Source of the DNA: Marinobacter subterrani
GTDB taxonomy: Bacteria; Pseudomonadota; Gammaproteobacteria; Pseudomonadales; Oleiphilaceae
DNA: 64,000 nt
Direction of reading: 5' to 3'
Assembly (NCBI RefSeq): GCF_001045555.1
Contig: NZ_LFBU01000002.1
Coordinates: 248,001 to 312,000 of the forward strand
Shown here piece by piece: positions 9,096 to 17,813 of this stretch; position 1 is the first letter of the stretch, and every line of letters starts with the position of its first letter. A model generated the notes under the pieces. The model did not search any database, was not told where the DNA came from, and was given only the letters and a program-made list of their open reading frames with translations. The translations under genes were made by a program, and so were the position numbers.

Positions 9096-10210
9096 TACCT
9101 GATCTCCGGATAACGGGCGTCCACCTGGCCATGTCGAGTGAGCCAGTCCAGCACCTGTGTCAGTTTCCGGGTATTGTTCGCTGCAAGAGCGGCTCTGAGC
9201 ACCAGACGGGTGTCCAGGGGTTCTCGCTGGCTTTGCCAGTTCTCCAGGGCAATATCCAGGGCCACTTTGGGCCGGCGTTCAACATCCAACTGGAACCGCG
9301 CGAAATCCCGTTTGTGCAGCATTGCTCCGCGCCACCGGGCTTCCGCGAATCTCTGTCGCAGACGCCGGTTCAGCTCATCGGCCTCGGTATGGCCCAGTTC
9401 CGTCATGGCAATCGCCTGGATTACCGCCAGGCTATCAACAGCCTCGTAGCCCCGGGTGAGCACCAACACCGCATCAAAATCACCCTGGCCCAGGTACCAG
9501 TCCGCGAGTTGGGCACGGATATACAGGTCATCCGGGTTGATAGAAAGGACGGCTTGCCAATGCCTCGGAGCGCTCCGCAGGCCTGCCTGGGCGGCCATAT
9601 CGCCCAGAGTACCTTCGGCCCAGAGTCGGCTTGTCCGGTCGGCGGCGCCGGTGTTGGTTGCCGCGTGTACCTGCCGCTTCAGGGTCAGGTAGGCCTGTTC
9701 CGCGCTGCCGGTTCTGGCGGCTACCTGGGCGAGGCAGCTCTGCGCGATCAGCCCGGGATACACGGCCCGCAATGCCTGGCATTGTTGCCGGGCTTCCGGG
9801 TAACGGCCCTGAACCAGCTCCAGGTTGGCGAGGGTGAGACGGGCCTGAATACGCTGACGGATGTCGGTAGCGCGAGACAGAACCCGGGCAAGATCCGCCC
9901 GGGCGGCGGCAAACTGGTGGAGACTCTGCCTCAGCGTTGCCCTTAACACCAGGAGCTGGTCAGTCAGTTGCTGGTCGGGCCACCGACCGATGAGCGTCTC
10001 GGCGTAACCGAGGTATCGGGGGTCACCCGTGCTTCGGGCCTTTGAAATCAGTGTCTTCAGTGTCTCGGCAGCTTGCTGTGCGGTTGCCCGCCCGGTTATC
10101 ACCGGAGGTACGGACGCCGGCAGTTCCGCGAGCACGCGATCGTCGAGGAAATCGGTCTGGATGGGCTCCGGGGCGGCGCTGAGCGGAACCGGCACAACCA
10201 GTACCAGCAT
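9095..10210 (-). CDS. Exported TPR-like repeat protein
   Basis: About 371 residues from the ATG at 10210, where a hydrophobic signal peptide begins (MLVLVVPVPLSAAPEP). The rest is all-helical with tandem repeat character: alternating Ala/Leu-rich helices such as LTLANLELVQGRYPEARQQC and AQLADWYLGQGDFDAVL, typical of TPR scaffolds for protein assembly. It lies between the small lipoprotein and the HupE-like gene and is probably co-expressed with the latter through a one-base overlap. A strong hairpin with a T-run sits directly before its start, so it may also depend on readthrough or its own promoter. Confidence 0.72.
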   Translation of the reverse strand: MLVLVVPVPLSAAPEPIQTDFLDDRVLAELPASVPPVITGRATAQQAAETLKTLISKARSTGDPRYLGYAETLIGRWPDQQLTDQLLVLRATLRQSLHQFAAARADLARVLSRATDIRQRIQARLTLANLELVQGRYPEARQQCQALRAVYPGLIAQSCLAQVAARTGSAEQAYLTLKRQVHAATNTGAADRTSRLWAEGTLGDMAAQAGLRSAPRHWQAVLSINPDDLYIRAQLADWYLGQGDFDAVLVLTRGYEAVDSLAVIQAIAMTELGHTEADELNRRLRQRFAEARWRGAMLHKRDFARFQLDVERRPKVALDIALENWQSQREPLDTRLVLRAALAANNTRKLTQVLDWLTRHGQVDARYPEIR

Positions 10211-10221
10211 GGCACTGAACC

Positions 10222-10284
10222 AAAAAGCCCTGCCACGGAGGGCAGGGGTGGAAGACGCCGGCCCTGGACAACGGCAGGGCCGGC
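10222..10284 (-). terminator. Rho-independent terminator and adjacent perfect hairpin between lipoprotein and TPR gene
   Basis: On the minus strand CCCTGCC and GGCAGGG (10228-10247) form a 7-bp stem with a 6-base loop, followed by CTTTTTGG, a normal intrinsic terminator. Just upstream a second perfect 10-bp stem, GCCGGCCCTG with CAGGGCCGGC (10257-10284), precedes it. The pair lies between the lipoprotein stop and the TPR start and would reduce expression of the two downstream genes. Confidence 0.7.
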
Positions 10285-10295
10285 TTTCACGCCTC

Positions 10296-10532
10296 TTACT
10301 GAAGCAGGTCATCGAACGCCTGCGGGTTGTTCTGGTCATTGAAGCTCAGGTCCACGTTGTTGACGCTGGCCGGCTCGGCGGTGGCGCTGGTCCGTGCGAA
10401 CTGGGCTTTCACGAAGGCGGTAAAATCGACCGCGGGATCCGGGCTGTTGCCCGAATTGTCCGAGTCGTTAAAACAGCCCGTGAGAAGCAATGCAGCAGCA
10501 CCCAGCATTGCGATTTTTGCGGTGGCGGACAT
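10296..10532 (-). CDS. Small outer-membrane-type lipoprotein, 78 aa
   Basis: The N-terminus MSATAKIAMLGAAALLLTGC is a textbook lipoprotein signal with lipobox LLTGC, lipidated at Cys20. The mature part is short, acidic and Asn-rich with no recognised domain. It lies 12 bp after the DUF4331 gene on the same strand and is very probably co-transcribed with it, so a shared role at the envelope is likely. Function unknown. Confidence 0.75.
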   Translation of the reverse strand: MSATAKIAMLGAAALLLTGCFNDSDNSGNSPDPAVDFTAFVKAQFARTSATAEPASVNNVDLSFNDQNNPQAFDDLLQ

Positions 10533-10544
10533 GGCCGTTTCCTC

Positions 10545-12029
10545 TTAGTCGTTGGGTGAGCCGGGAATGGGTGTGGCCAGGTACGGAAACGCCTCGTAAT
10601 CCGCCGGCAAGGTAGCTGGATCAGCGGCTAGCTGAACCCCGTCGGTGTAGGCCAGGCTGCCATCGGGTGCGTCTGCAGGATCTGCCAATACGCCCATGGC
10701 AACCCGCAGGGCGATATCGACGGTGTCGTCATAGGGACGGCGGCCGTTGGGGAAGCCCGCATTGTCGCCGCCGAGTACACCTAGGTCCGACTGGTTGTCG
10801 AGCGGGGTTGGCGCAACGGCCGGGGTCAGGCGCAGCATTTCGGCCTCAGTCACCTCTTCGGGCATGTTGACGCCGGGGATGCCTGTCAGGAAGGCAGTGA
10901 CCAGGTCATTACGCGGGAAGTTGTTGGGCGCAGTCACGCCAAACAGCACTTCGAGCAGTTCCGGCAGTGTCGGGTGGGTGACATAGGTGGCAAACTGACC
11001 GTCGTCCTTCGGCTCGCTGGCATTGAACCGGTCTTTGTCCTTCAGGCCAATCACCACCTCGTTCACCAGAGGCATGCCCAGGCGGGATACTTGCGTGAAG
11101 GCTCCGCCTTCGACGGTGGCGCCTTTGCCATTGGCGCTGGGCGCGGGATTGATGATTCTTGCCTGGCGGACACTGGCAGTGGTCCAGGCGCCGATAACCG
11201 GCTGGCCATTGGAGTTCATGGCGGTGCCGGTCAGGCATCCGGTGGGCACTTCCAGGGCAAAGGAGGTCACGTTCTTATCGGCCAGGTCTCCCGGCCCTTC
11301 GGCATTGCGGGCGCCCAGCGGATTGGTGTTCACCAGGTCAAAAATCTCGCCAAGGTTCACCGCGAAGGCTTCCTTGCGTTGGCCCACAAACACCCGGCCG
11401 TTGGTACCACAGCCCGGAATCGCAATTTCAAACACGTGCTGGCTGGCGTAGCTGGCATAGTCGGTGAACGACTTGCTACCGATGTTGTCCAGGGGCTTTT
11501 CGAAGGTCTCGGTGCCTGTCGTCGCGTTGGTGGCAATCTGGACGGTGCCGTCTCGGCGATCACCCCGAATTACTTCAACGGTATAAGTCTGCTGCAACTG
11601 CACGTTGCCATCGACGGTGGCGTCGCCGATATTCTTCAGGGGAACCGACACCATTTGCTTGTTGCCATCGGGGCCGACGGGCAACTGGATGTCGTTGAGC
11701 CTGTCCTCGAACTGGAACCGAAAGGTCAGGTCTTCCAATGCATCGCCGGTATTGTCTACGTGAATCTCGTAGACGGCGTCGTCATCCAGGTCGAAGTAGT
11801 TGGGTCCGCCATAGGCGTCCTGCAGTGGCAGATAGTTGGCAATCAGCGTGGTGAAACCGCCACGGCCCGTTTCATAACTGCGGAACATGTAGAAATCGGT
11901 GCCGTCGACTTTCGGCATTTTGGTGATAAAAGGCGCTTCCCGGTGACTCGAGGCATGGCCCAGGCCGGCGGAGAGGCAGACACTGGCGACCGCAACTGCG
12001 AGGCCGGAGCGTTTCAGGATGGTATTCAT
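10545..12029 (-). CDS. DUF4331-domain exported protein
   Basis: A 494-residue secreted protein starting at 12029 behind a GAGGAAA ribosome site. The signal peptide ends near GLGHA-SSHREA. The SSHREAPFITKMPKVDGTDF opening, followed by repeated 'DLDDDAVYEIHVDNTGD'-type Asp/Asn segments, is typical of DUF4331 proteins, whose biochemical role is unknown. It heads the operon with a lipoprotein, TPR protein and HupE-like membrane protein. It is transcribed divergently from an ECF sigma/anti-sigma pair 210 bp away, so that sigma factor is the obvious candidate regulator (inference). Confidence 0.82.
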   Translation of the reverse strand: MNTILKRSGLAVAVASVCLSAGLGHASSHREAPFITKMPKVDGTDFYMFRSYETGRGGFTTLIANYLPLQDAYGGPNYFDLDDDAVYEIHVDNTGDALEDLTFRFQFEDRLNDIQLPVGPDGNKQMVSVPLKNIGDATVDGNVQLQQTYTVEVIRGDRRDGTVQIATNATTGTETFEKPLDNIGSKSFTDYASYASQHVFEIAIPGCGTNGRVFVGQRKEAFAVNLGEIFDLVNTNPLGARNAEGPGDLADKNVTSFALEVPTGCLTGTAMNSNGQPVIGAWTTASVRQARIINPAPSANGKGATVEGGAFTQVSRLGMPLVNEVVIGLKDKDRFNASEPKDDGQFATYVTHPTLPELLEVLFGVTAPNNFPRNDLVTAFLTGIPGVNMPEEVTEAEMLRLTPAVAPTPLDNQSDLGVLGGDNAGFPNGRRPYDDTVDIALRVAMGVLADPADAPDGSLAYTDGVQLAADPATLPADYEAFPYLATPIPGSPND

Positions 12030-12239
12030 TCCGTTTTCCTCTTCTTGTGTGGGTGTTACCAAGGAGGTAACGCGCCGTTCGTGGGAAAAGATGCAGTTGG
12101 GCGAAAAATTCCCATACCACCGACCGTGACAGGCCAACTCCACCTTCCGGAAACGACTGGCAGCCTGAGCGCAAATCCGGAGACAACCGCCGTAGTTGCA
12201 TCTTTGGCGGTCAATGCTTCGTACAACTGTGGGTAAGAG

Positions 12240-12821
12240 ATGAACACAACAACGGGAAGCGCTATGACGTCCAGCGATGTGAACCAGGATCAATTGATGC
12301 GCCTTCTGGTGTCAGTTGCCCGGCAGGACCGGCAGGCATTTCAGGAGCTGTACGGGCAGATTGCTGCACGCATGTTTGGCTTGTGCCTGAAGCTGGCGGG
12401 CCAGCGGGAACTGGCGGAGGAGGCGTTGCAGGAAGCCTTCATTCAGATCTGGCATAACGCCGGTGAATACCACCGTGACCGGGGCACACCCCTGGGCTGG
12501 ATGATGACCATAGCCCGCTATCGCACGCTGGATCTTATGCGCGCCAGAAAGGCCCGGCAAACGGCCGGCGATGATTGTCTGGAGCACTTGGAGGATCAGC
12601 GTGCGGGCCCCCTCGACCAATCCTTGCGCCATGCCGGCTCAGCGCAATTGACGGGGTGCCTGGAGGAGTTAAGTGATGCGCAACGGGATAGCATCCTGCT
12701 TTCCTATTACCGGGGGTTTACCCATGACGAACTGGCGGAGGCCTTGAGCTCACCGATCGGTACGGTGAAAAGCTGGGTGCGCCGGGGCCTGATGGCATTG
12801 AAGCGGTGCCTTGAACGATGA
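12240..12821 (+). CDS. ECF RNA polymerase sigma factor
   Basis: A 193-residue sigma-70-family factor of the extracytoplasmic-function group. Region 2 is visible at about residues 30-100 (FQELYGQIAARMFGLCLKLA, then GWMMTIARYRTLDLMRARKA) and region 4 helix-turn-helix at about 140-190 (LLSYYRGFTHDELAEALSSP, GTVKSWVRRGL). Its stop overlaps the anti-sigma start in an ATGA junction, so the pair is stoichiometrically coupled. Similar pairs with RskA-like anti-sigmas respond to envelope or oxidative stress. The divergent DUF4331 operon is the likely target. Confidence 0.9.
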   Translation: MNTTTGSAMTSSDVNQDQLMRLLVSVARQDRQAFQELYGQIAARMFGLCLKLAGQRELAEEALQEAFIQIWHNAGEYHRDRGTPLGWMMTIARYRTLDLMRARKARQTAGDDCLEHLEDQRAGPLDQSLRHAGSAQLTGCLEELSDAQRDSILLSYYRGFTHDELAEALSSPIGTVKSWVRRGLMALKRCLER

Positions 12822-13522
12822 AAAAGACATCTGAGCGAGTGGAAGTACTGGCCGCGGAGTACGTCCTGGGTTCCCTGAAAGGACCGGCCCGGCGTCGTTT
12901 TGAACGTTGGATGATGGAGTCAGGCCGGGTTCGGCAGGAAGTCTGGTACTGGGAGGAAAGGCTCGGCCAGCTGTCGGAAGAAGTGCCGCCTGAAACCCCG
13001 CCGATGTCGGCCTGGTCTGCGATTGAACGTCGCCTTTGGCCGGTGCCGCCACGACCGGAAGCCGTCGCCGGGAAGAATGGGCTCCGCTGGCTCTGGCCTG
13101 GCTGGAGCCTGGCGGCAACGGGCGCTGCCATCCTGTTTGCCGTCCTGCTGGTTCAGCAGCCGGCTTCCCGACTGGAGGAAGCTCAGCTATCGGGAGCCAT
13201 CGTGCAGGCTAATGTCGACGACCCGCTCTGGCTGGTCAGCGAGTCCGGTAGCCACAACCTGCTGAAACTTCGTTCTGTTGCCGCGGATGCCGCGGCAACG
13301 GGTAAGGATTATGAGCTTTGGATCGTGCCCGAGAGTGGACCGCCCCTGTCATTAGGCGTGATCCCGGCAGGGGGCGTGCATCAGGTGACCCTCTCGGATG
13401 CAGCCCGGGCCGCGCTGGCCCGCAGTCGCACTCTGGCGATCAGCCTGGAGCCCCGTGGCGGCTCACCCACCGGCGCACCCACTGGCCCGATTCTGCACGT
13501 CGCCCGGCTCTACGAGTTGTAG
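12818..13522 (+). CDS. RskA-type anti-sigma factor
   Basis: A 234-residue single-pass membrane protein. The cytoplasmic N-terminus has the anti-sigma helical domain (LAAEYVLGSLKGPARRRFER, VWYWEERLGQL) that holds the ECF factor. One membrane helix lies near 93-112, and the periplasmic part has the anti-sigma-K (RskA) C-terminal fold, recognisable from YELWIVPESGPPLSLGV and LAISLEPRGGSPTGAPTGP. It overlaps the sigma gene by 4 bp and would release the sigma factor on an envelope signal, probably by proteolysis. Confidence 0.88.
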   Translation: MKKTSERVEVLAAEYVLGSLKGPARRRFERWMMESGRVRQEVWYWEERLGQLSEEVPPETPPMSAWSAIERRLWPVPPRPEAVAGKNGLRWLWPGWSLAATGAAILFAVLLVQQPASRLEEAQLSGAIVQANVDDPLWLVSESGSHNLLKLRSVAADAAATGKDYELWIVPESGPPLSLGVIPAGGVHQVTLSDAARAALARSRTLAISLEPRGGSPTGAPTGPILHVARLYEL

Positions 13523-13530
13523 CGCCAGCC

Positions 13531-14949
13531 TCAGTGGGTGGCAATCAGGGTCAGGCACAGTTGGGCATTCTGGATAAAGTGCCCGAACGCCCGAAGTTGC
13601 TGCTCAGACGGCACATAGGCACCGGCTGCGTTATCCGCATAGAACAGCCCGACCAGACGACCGTTCGCCTTGAGGGGGCCGATCAGGGCTGGTACCCGAC
13701 CGAGCCAGCGGTCAAAGTCAACGCCGTCCCCGGTGGTGCCGGGACGGTAGATAGCACAACTGCTGTGGGGTAGCAGGGAGCCAAGGGGGCCGGTGCCATC
13801 TTTGCGGATGACGAAATGATTTCGCCACTCCTCCGTGCCCCGGCCGCCGAGTTTGCGCGGTATCAGGGTCTGGCCGGTGCGGTCGCTCATCAGCAAGGCT
13901 ACGCGCTGCATGCCGATCGCCCTGTGGATGCCTTCGATCACCAGCTGACAGACTTCATTGATGTCGGGCTTCTCGGCCAGGCACTGGCTCAGCTCACGCA
14001 GAATTTCCAGTTGCAGTTCCGCGTCCATGGCCGGAGCTTTGGCGGCCATGTCACCGGAATTACGCTCGGCGCCGGGCATCATCGCGGTGACCTGCGGGAT
14101 GCCGAGGGAAACGGCAACGCGCGTGGCCTCGGATGCGTTCACCTTGAGCTGGTCGCGGATTACCGCCGGGCTTTCGCCAATGTCCTTGCCGAGCTGCTCA
14201 AGCACCGCGTCCATCTCGGGACCGCTCCAGCCCTGCTCGGACAGCCTTGCCATCTCTACGGAGTGGCGCACCAGGCTGGAAGCCATGGAGTTGGCCTGGC
14301 CGGGTGAAACCACATCCCGTATAAACGGCCCCAGCGACCAGGCCTCCACCAGGCCCCGGGTGATTTCGGTAAAGGTCGTGTGCAAGACCGCCTTCTGCGC
14401 CTCGGTCGGGGGCTCCTCCAGCCGAAGCCGCTGCTCCAGTTCTGTGGCCTGCTCGGTCTCGCAGGACCAGAACGCCAGCTCACCGATGTTCATCAGCAGC
14501 GCCCCGATAAAGACTTCCTCAAGGGCTGTTTCATTGCGTTTGGGCATCAGGCACCGGGCCTGGACGGCTGCATGGATCGCCCGGGCGAGACAGCGCAGCA
14601 GGTGTGGGCGGTCGTTGCGCTGCAGGAGGGTGTCCACGATCAGTGAGGAAATGGCCATGGATTTCACGGCGTCAAAACCGATCAGGGTGATGGCCCGGCT
14701 GACGGTGCTCACCTGGGTCCGGGTCTGGTTGTAGAACACGGTGTTGGACAGGCGCAGAACCTGGGAGGTGAGCTGGGCGTCGTTGAGGATGACGTTGGCC
14801 AGTTCATTGACGGTGCTGTTGCGGCTGTCCGCCAGTTCGTCGATGCGGCGCAGGGTATTTGCCAGGACCGGAAGTTCCACTTTGCTGAGATAGGTGACCC
14901 AGGCCTGGGTTGAGTTCATGCGGGATGGTACTTCGGAGTTTTTGGTCAC
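13531..14949 (-). CDS. HDOD-domain signalling protein with C-terminal GAF-like domain
   Basis: About 472 residues from a GTG at 14949; an ATG at 14919 and an upstream start are alternatives. The HDOD domain spans about residues 15-215 (LPVLANTLRRIDELADSRNS, VILNDAQLTSQVLRLSNTVF, AITLIGFDAVKSMAISSLIV), and a GAF-like domain follows at about 315-465. HDOD proteins lack the HD phosphohydrolase metal site and act as scaffolds in c-di-GMP, motility or stress signalling. The gene is monocistronic, convergent with the anti-sigma gene only 9 bp away. Confidence 0.82.
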   Translation of the reverse strand: MTKNSEVPSRMNSTQAWVTYLSKVELPVLANTLRRIDELADSRNSTVNELANVILNDAQLTSQVLRLSNTVFYNQTRTQVSTVSRAITLIGFDAVKSMAISSLIVDTLLQRNDRPHLLRCLARAIHAAVQARCLMPKRNETALEEVFIGALLMNIGELAFWSCETEQATELEQRLRLEEPPTEAQKAVLHTTFTEITRGLVEAWSLGPFIRDVVSPGQANSMASSLVRHSVEMARLSEQGWSGPEMDAVLEQLGKDIGESPAVIRDQLKVNASEATRVAVSLGIPQVTAMMPGAERNSGDMAAKAPAMDAELQLEILRELSQCLAEKPDINEVCQLVIEGIHRAIGMQRVALLMSDRTGQTLIPRKLGGRGTEEWRNHFVIRKDGTGPLGSLLPHSSCAIYRPGTTGDGVDFDRWLGRVPALIGPLKANGRLVGLFYADNAAGAYVPSEQQLRAFGHFIQNAQLCLTLIATH

Positions 14950-15059
14950 TATCGATGGTCTCTCGGGAATTTCTGGCCAGATCGTATGGGGGCGCGCCGA
15001 TAACGTTCTTTTGAGATTCAAGTTTAGTTCACCGGCATGGCCAGTGTCAGGTAACCGTT

Positions 15060-15129
15060 TGTGTAGGGATATCTACACACAGTGAGAATCATTCCGGAAT
15101 TCGGGTTTGCTCCCGGTTTGGGCTATAAT
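15060..15129 (+). promoter_or_regulatory. Probable metN promoter and operator-like palindrome
   Basis: A perfect -10 element TATAAT lies at 15124-15129, 37 bp before the metN GTG. The best -35 is weak (TTCGGG at 15100-15105, 18-bp spacer). Upstream, TGTGTAG and CTACACA (15060-15079) form a 7-bp inverted repeat with a 6-bp centre that could bind a dimeric regulator. No SAM riboswitch or MetJ-type box was seen. Confidence 0.45.
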
Positions 15130-15165
15130 CGCCGGTTTTAACGCTGCACCCACAAGGCGCTGACC

Positions 15166-16173
15166 GTGATTCTATTTGACCAGGTACAGAAATCGTATCA
15201 GGTAGGCGGCCGGGCGATCCCCGCGCTACACCCCACCGATATGACCATAGAAACCGGCGAGGTATTCGGCATCGTTGGCCACTCCGGCGCCGGCAAATCG
15301 ACGCTGGTACGTCTGATCAACCTGCTGGAGCCACCGACCGGCGGCCGCATCCTGATCGACGATGAGAACATCACCGACTATAACGCGGCTGAACTGAGAG
15401 CCTTCCGGCGCAAGGTCGGTATGATCTTCCAGCATTTCAACCTGCTGTCCTCGAAAACCGTGGCCGACAACATCGCCTTCCCCATGAAGCTCGCGGGTAT
15501 CTACTCGAAAACCGAGATCCGGGATCGGGTGCAGGAGTTGCTGGCGCGGGTGAGCCTGGCCGACCAGGCCAACAAATACCCGTCACAGTTGTCCGGTGGC
15601 CAGAAACAGCGGGTGGGTATTGCCCGGGCACTGGCCTGCCGCCCCACCATCCTGCTCTGCGACGAGGCCACCAGCGCGCTGGATCCCCAGACCACCCAGT
15701 CGGTCCTGAAGCTGCTGGCGGATATCAACCGGGAATTGGGCCTGACCATTGTGCTGATCACCCATGAAATGGACGTGGTACGCCGGGTCTGTGACCGGGT
15801 GGCCGTGATGGACGCAGGCCGGGTGGTGGAAATGGGGCCGGTCAGTGACGTATTTCTGCACCCGAAACATCCGACCACCCGGGATTTCGTATTCGAGAGC
15901 GAGAGTATCGACAGCCGGGAGTTGCAGGAAGACCTGCAGAAAGCCAATGGCCGGATACTGCGCCTCACCTTCAAGGGTGATTCCACCTACAAGCCCCTGT
16001 TGGGCGGTGTGGCCCGGGAATCCGGCGTCGATTTCAGCATCCTCTCCGGGCGCATCGACCACATCAAGGATACGCCCTACGGCCAGCTGACCCTGTCCCT
16101 GGTGGGCGGCAACCTGGATATTGCCATGCAGGCCTTCGAGGCGGCCGATGTTCATGTGGAGGTGGTACGCTGA
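15166..16173 (+). CDS. metN: Methionine ABC transporter ATP-binding protein
   Basis: A 335-residue ATPase that powers D/L-methionine uptake through MetI. Walker [10 protein letters not shown] is at about 38-46, the signature LSGGQKQR near 142 and Walker [13 protein letters not shown] near 163. The C-terminal 80 residues form the NIL regulatory domain, which in MetN binds methionine and inhibits transport. The start is GTG, preceded by AAGGCG. It is the first gene of metN-metI-metQ; the MetI ATG uses the last base of the metN stop. Confidence 0.95.
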   Translation: MILFDQVQKSYQVGGRAIPALHPTDMTIETGEVFGIVGHSGAGKSTLVRLINLLEPPTGGRILIDDENITDYNAAELRAFRRKVGMIFQHFNLLSSKTVADNIAFPMKLAGIYSKTEIRDRVQELLARVSLADQANKYPSQLSGGQKQRVGIARALACRPTILLCDEATSALDPQTTQSVLKLLADINRELGLTIVLITHEMDVVRRVCDRVAVMDAGRVVEMGPVSDVFLHPKHPTTRDFVFESESIDSRELQEDLQKANGRILRLTFKGDSTYKPLLGGVARESGVDFSILSGRIDHIKDTPYGQLTLSLVGGNLDIAMQAFEAADVHVEVVR

Positions 16174-16838
16174 TGGAAGCCCTGTTAAGCAATGTAGACT
16201 GGAGCGAGATCGGCTGGGCAAGCTGGGATACCCTGGTAATGGTGGGTCTGTCCCTGCTGTTCAGCGTGCTGATCGGCCTGCCCGTGGGCGTGCTGCTGTT
16301 CCTGTTTGGCAAGCGCCAGCTGCTGGAACAGCCAGTGGCTTACGCGGTGCTGTCGTTTGTGGTGAACGTACTGCGTTCCGTGCCCTTTATCATCCTGCTG
16401 ATCGTGATGATCCCGTTCACCGTCATGCTGATCGGCACCTCCCTCGGTGTCGCCGGTGCCATCCCGCCGCTGGTGGCCGGTGGTGCCCCGTTCTTTGCCC
16501 GCCTGGTGGAAACCTCCCTGCGTGAGGTGGACCGGGGCATCATCGAAGCCACCCAGGCCATGGGTGCCAGTGTGAGGCAGATCATCCTGGGTGCCTTGTT
16601 ACCCGAGGCACTTCCCGGCATCATCGCCGGCATCACGGTGACCGCCATTACGCTGGTGTCCTATGCGGCCATGTCCGGCGTTATCGGTGGCGGGGGTCTC
16701 GGTGACCTGGCCATCCGCTTCGGTTATCAACGATTCCAGACCGATGTAATGGTCATTACAGTCGCGTTACTGGTCATTTTCGTGCAGGTATTGCAGATGG
16801 TCGGCGACCGTCTTGTTCTGTATTTCAGCCGCAAATAG
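16173..16838 (+). CDS. metI: Methionine ABC transporter permease
   Basis: A 221-residue inner-membrane permease with five predicted helices and the coupling-loop motif EATQAMGASVRQIILGALLPEA that docks on MetN. Length and the closing GGGGLGDLAIRFGYQRF block are typical of MetI. It overlaps metN by one base. A long hairpin element separates it from metQ, which may set different transporter and binding-protein levels. Confidence 0.95.
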   Translation: MEALLSNVDWSEIGWASWDTLVMVGLSLLFSVLIGLPVGVLLFLFGKRQLLEQPVAYAVLSFVVNVLRSVPFIILLIVMIPFTVMLIGTSLGVAGAIPPLVAGGAPFFARLVETSLREVDRGIIEATQAMGASVRQIILGALLPEALPGIIAGITVTAITLVSYAAMSGVIGGGGLGDLAIRFGYQRFQTDVMVITVALLVIFVQVLQMVGDRLVLYFSRK

Positions 16839-16858
16839 GCTTGCCTTGGTGCAAGCCC

Positions 16859-16961
16859 CTGGCGGGAAAGCCCTTCCGAAAAACGCCCGTAAATACGTCC
16901 ATGTAGGGCTCGGTCGCGCCATCCCTGGCGCTCCACGTTTTCGGAAGGGCTTTCCCGCCAG
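16859..16961 (+). repeat. Long intra-operon hairpin, core-bearing copy 1 (metI-metQ)
   Basis: Left arm 16859-16885 and right arm 16936-16961 pair over 26 bp with one bulged A. Inside are the conserved core CGTAAATACGTCCATGTAGG (16888-16907), itself closed by GCCC/GGGC, and a small hairpin GCGCCA-TCCC-TGGCGC (16916-16931). The same architecture with different arm sequence occurs at 48359-48460. There is no T-run, so it is not a simple terminator. Confidence 0.8.
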
Positions 16962-17021
16962 CGGCCCAGATCTTTCAGGTAAGCCTTCATGCTTATTAAC
17001 TGCAAACAGGAGAATCGATTT

Positions 17022-17804
17022 ATGAATCTGAAAAAAACATTCGCAGCCTTGGCTGCTGCAGCCACTTTCTCGGGTGCCGTCGCCGCTGAAGAGCTGTCCG
17101 TTGCTGCTACGCCCGTGCCCCACGCGGAGATCCTGGAATTCGTGAAGCCACAGCTGGCGGAACAGGGCGTGGAACTGGACGTTAAGGTATTCACCGACTA
17201 CATCCAGCCCAACATTCAGGTTGCCCAGAAGCGGATGGATGCCAACTTCTTCCAGCACAAGCCGTACCTGGAGTCGTTCAACGAAGGTCGTGGAACCAAC
17301 CTGGTGCCGGTTACCGGTGTGCACGTTGAGCCGTTTGGCGCTTACTCCACGCGGATCGATTCCCTGGATGAGCTGGAAGACGGAGCCGTGGTCGCTATTC
17401 CGAACGACCCCACCAACGGCGGCCGCGCGCTTCTGCTGCTCCAGAAGCATGGCCTGATCAAGCTTGAAGACCCGAGCAAGATCACCTCCACCGCCAGTGA
17501 CATCGTGGAAAACCCTAAGAACCTGGAGTTCAAGGAGCTGGAAGCAGCAACCCTGCCGCGCATTCTGAACCAGGTGGATCTGGCGCTGATCAATACCAAC
17601 TACGCGCTCGAAGCGGGCCTGAACCCGACCGAAGATGCACTGGTCATCGAGGGCTCTGATTCACCCTATGTGAACATCCTGGTTGCGCGCCCGGACAACA
17701 AGGACAGCGAAGCCATGCAGAAGCTGGCCGATGCGCTGACTTCCGAGGAGGTGAGGAAGTTCATTCTGGAAAACTATGAAGGTGCCGTGGTTCCGGCATT
17801 CTGA
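17022..17804 (+). CDS. metQ: Methionine ABC transporter substrate-binding protein
   Basis: A 260-residue periplasmic binding protein of the NlpA/MetQ family. The ATG at 17022 follows an ACAGGAG ribosome site. A signal peptide ends near AVA-AEELSV. The family blocks VFTDYIQPN, ANFFQHKPYL, VAIPNDPTNGGRALLLLQ and ALINTNYALEAGLNP are all present. There is no Cys at the cleavage site, so unlike E. coli MetQ this protein is probably soluble in the periplasm rather than a lipoprotein. It ends before a strong bidirectional terminator. Confidence 0.93.
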   Translation: MNLKKTFAALAAAATFSGAVAAEELSVAATPVPHAEILEFVKPQLAEQGVELDVKVFTDYIQPNIQVAQKRMDANFFQHKPYLESFNEGRGTNLVPVTGVHVEPFGAYSTRIDSLDELEDGAVVAIPNDPTNGGRALLLLQKHGLIKLEDPSKITSTASDIVENPKNLEFKELEAATLPRILNQVDLALINTNYALEAGLNPTEDALVIEGSDSPYVNILVARPDNKDSEAMQKLADALTSEEVRKFILENYEGAVVPAF

Positions 17805-17813
17805 GAGCAAATC

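Noticed and set aside
15022..15165. A SAM riboswitch or MetJ box in front of metNIQ
   Set aside because: No conserved SAM aptamer elements and no AGACGTCT-type repeats; only a -10 and a short palindrome were found.
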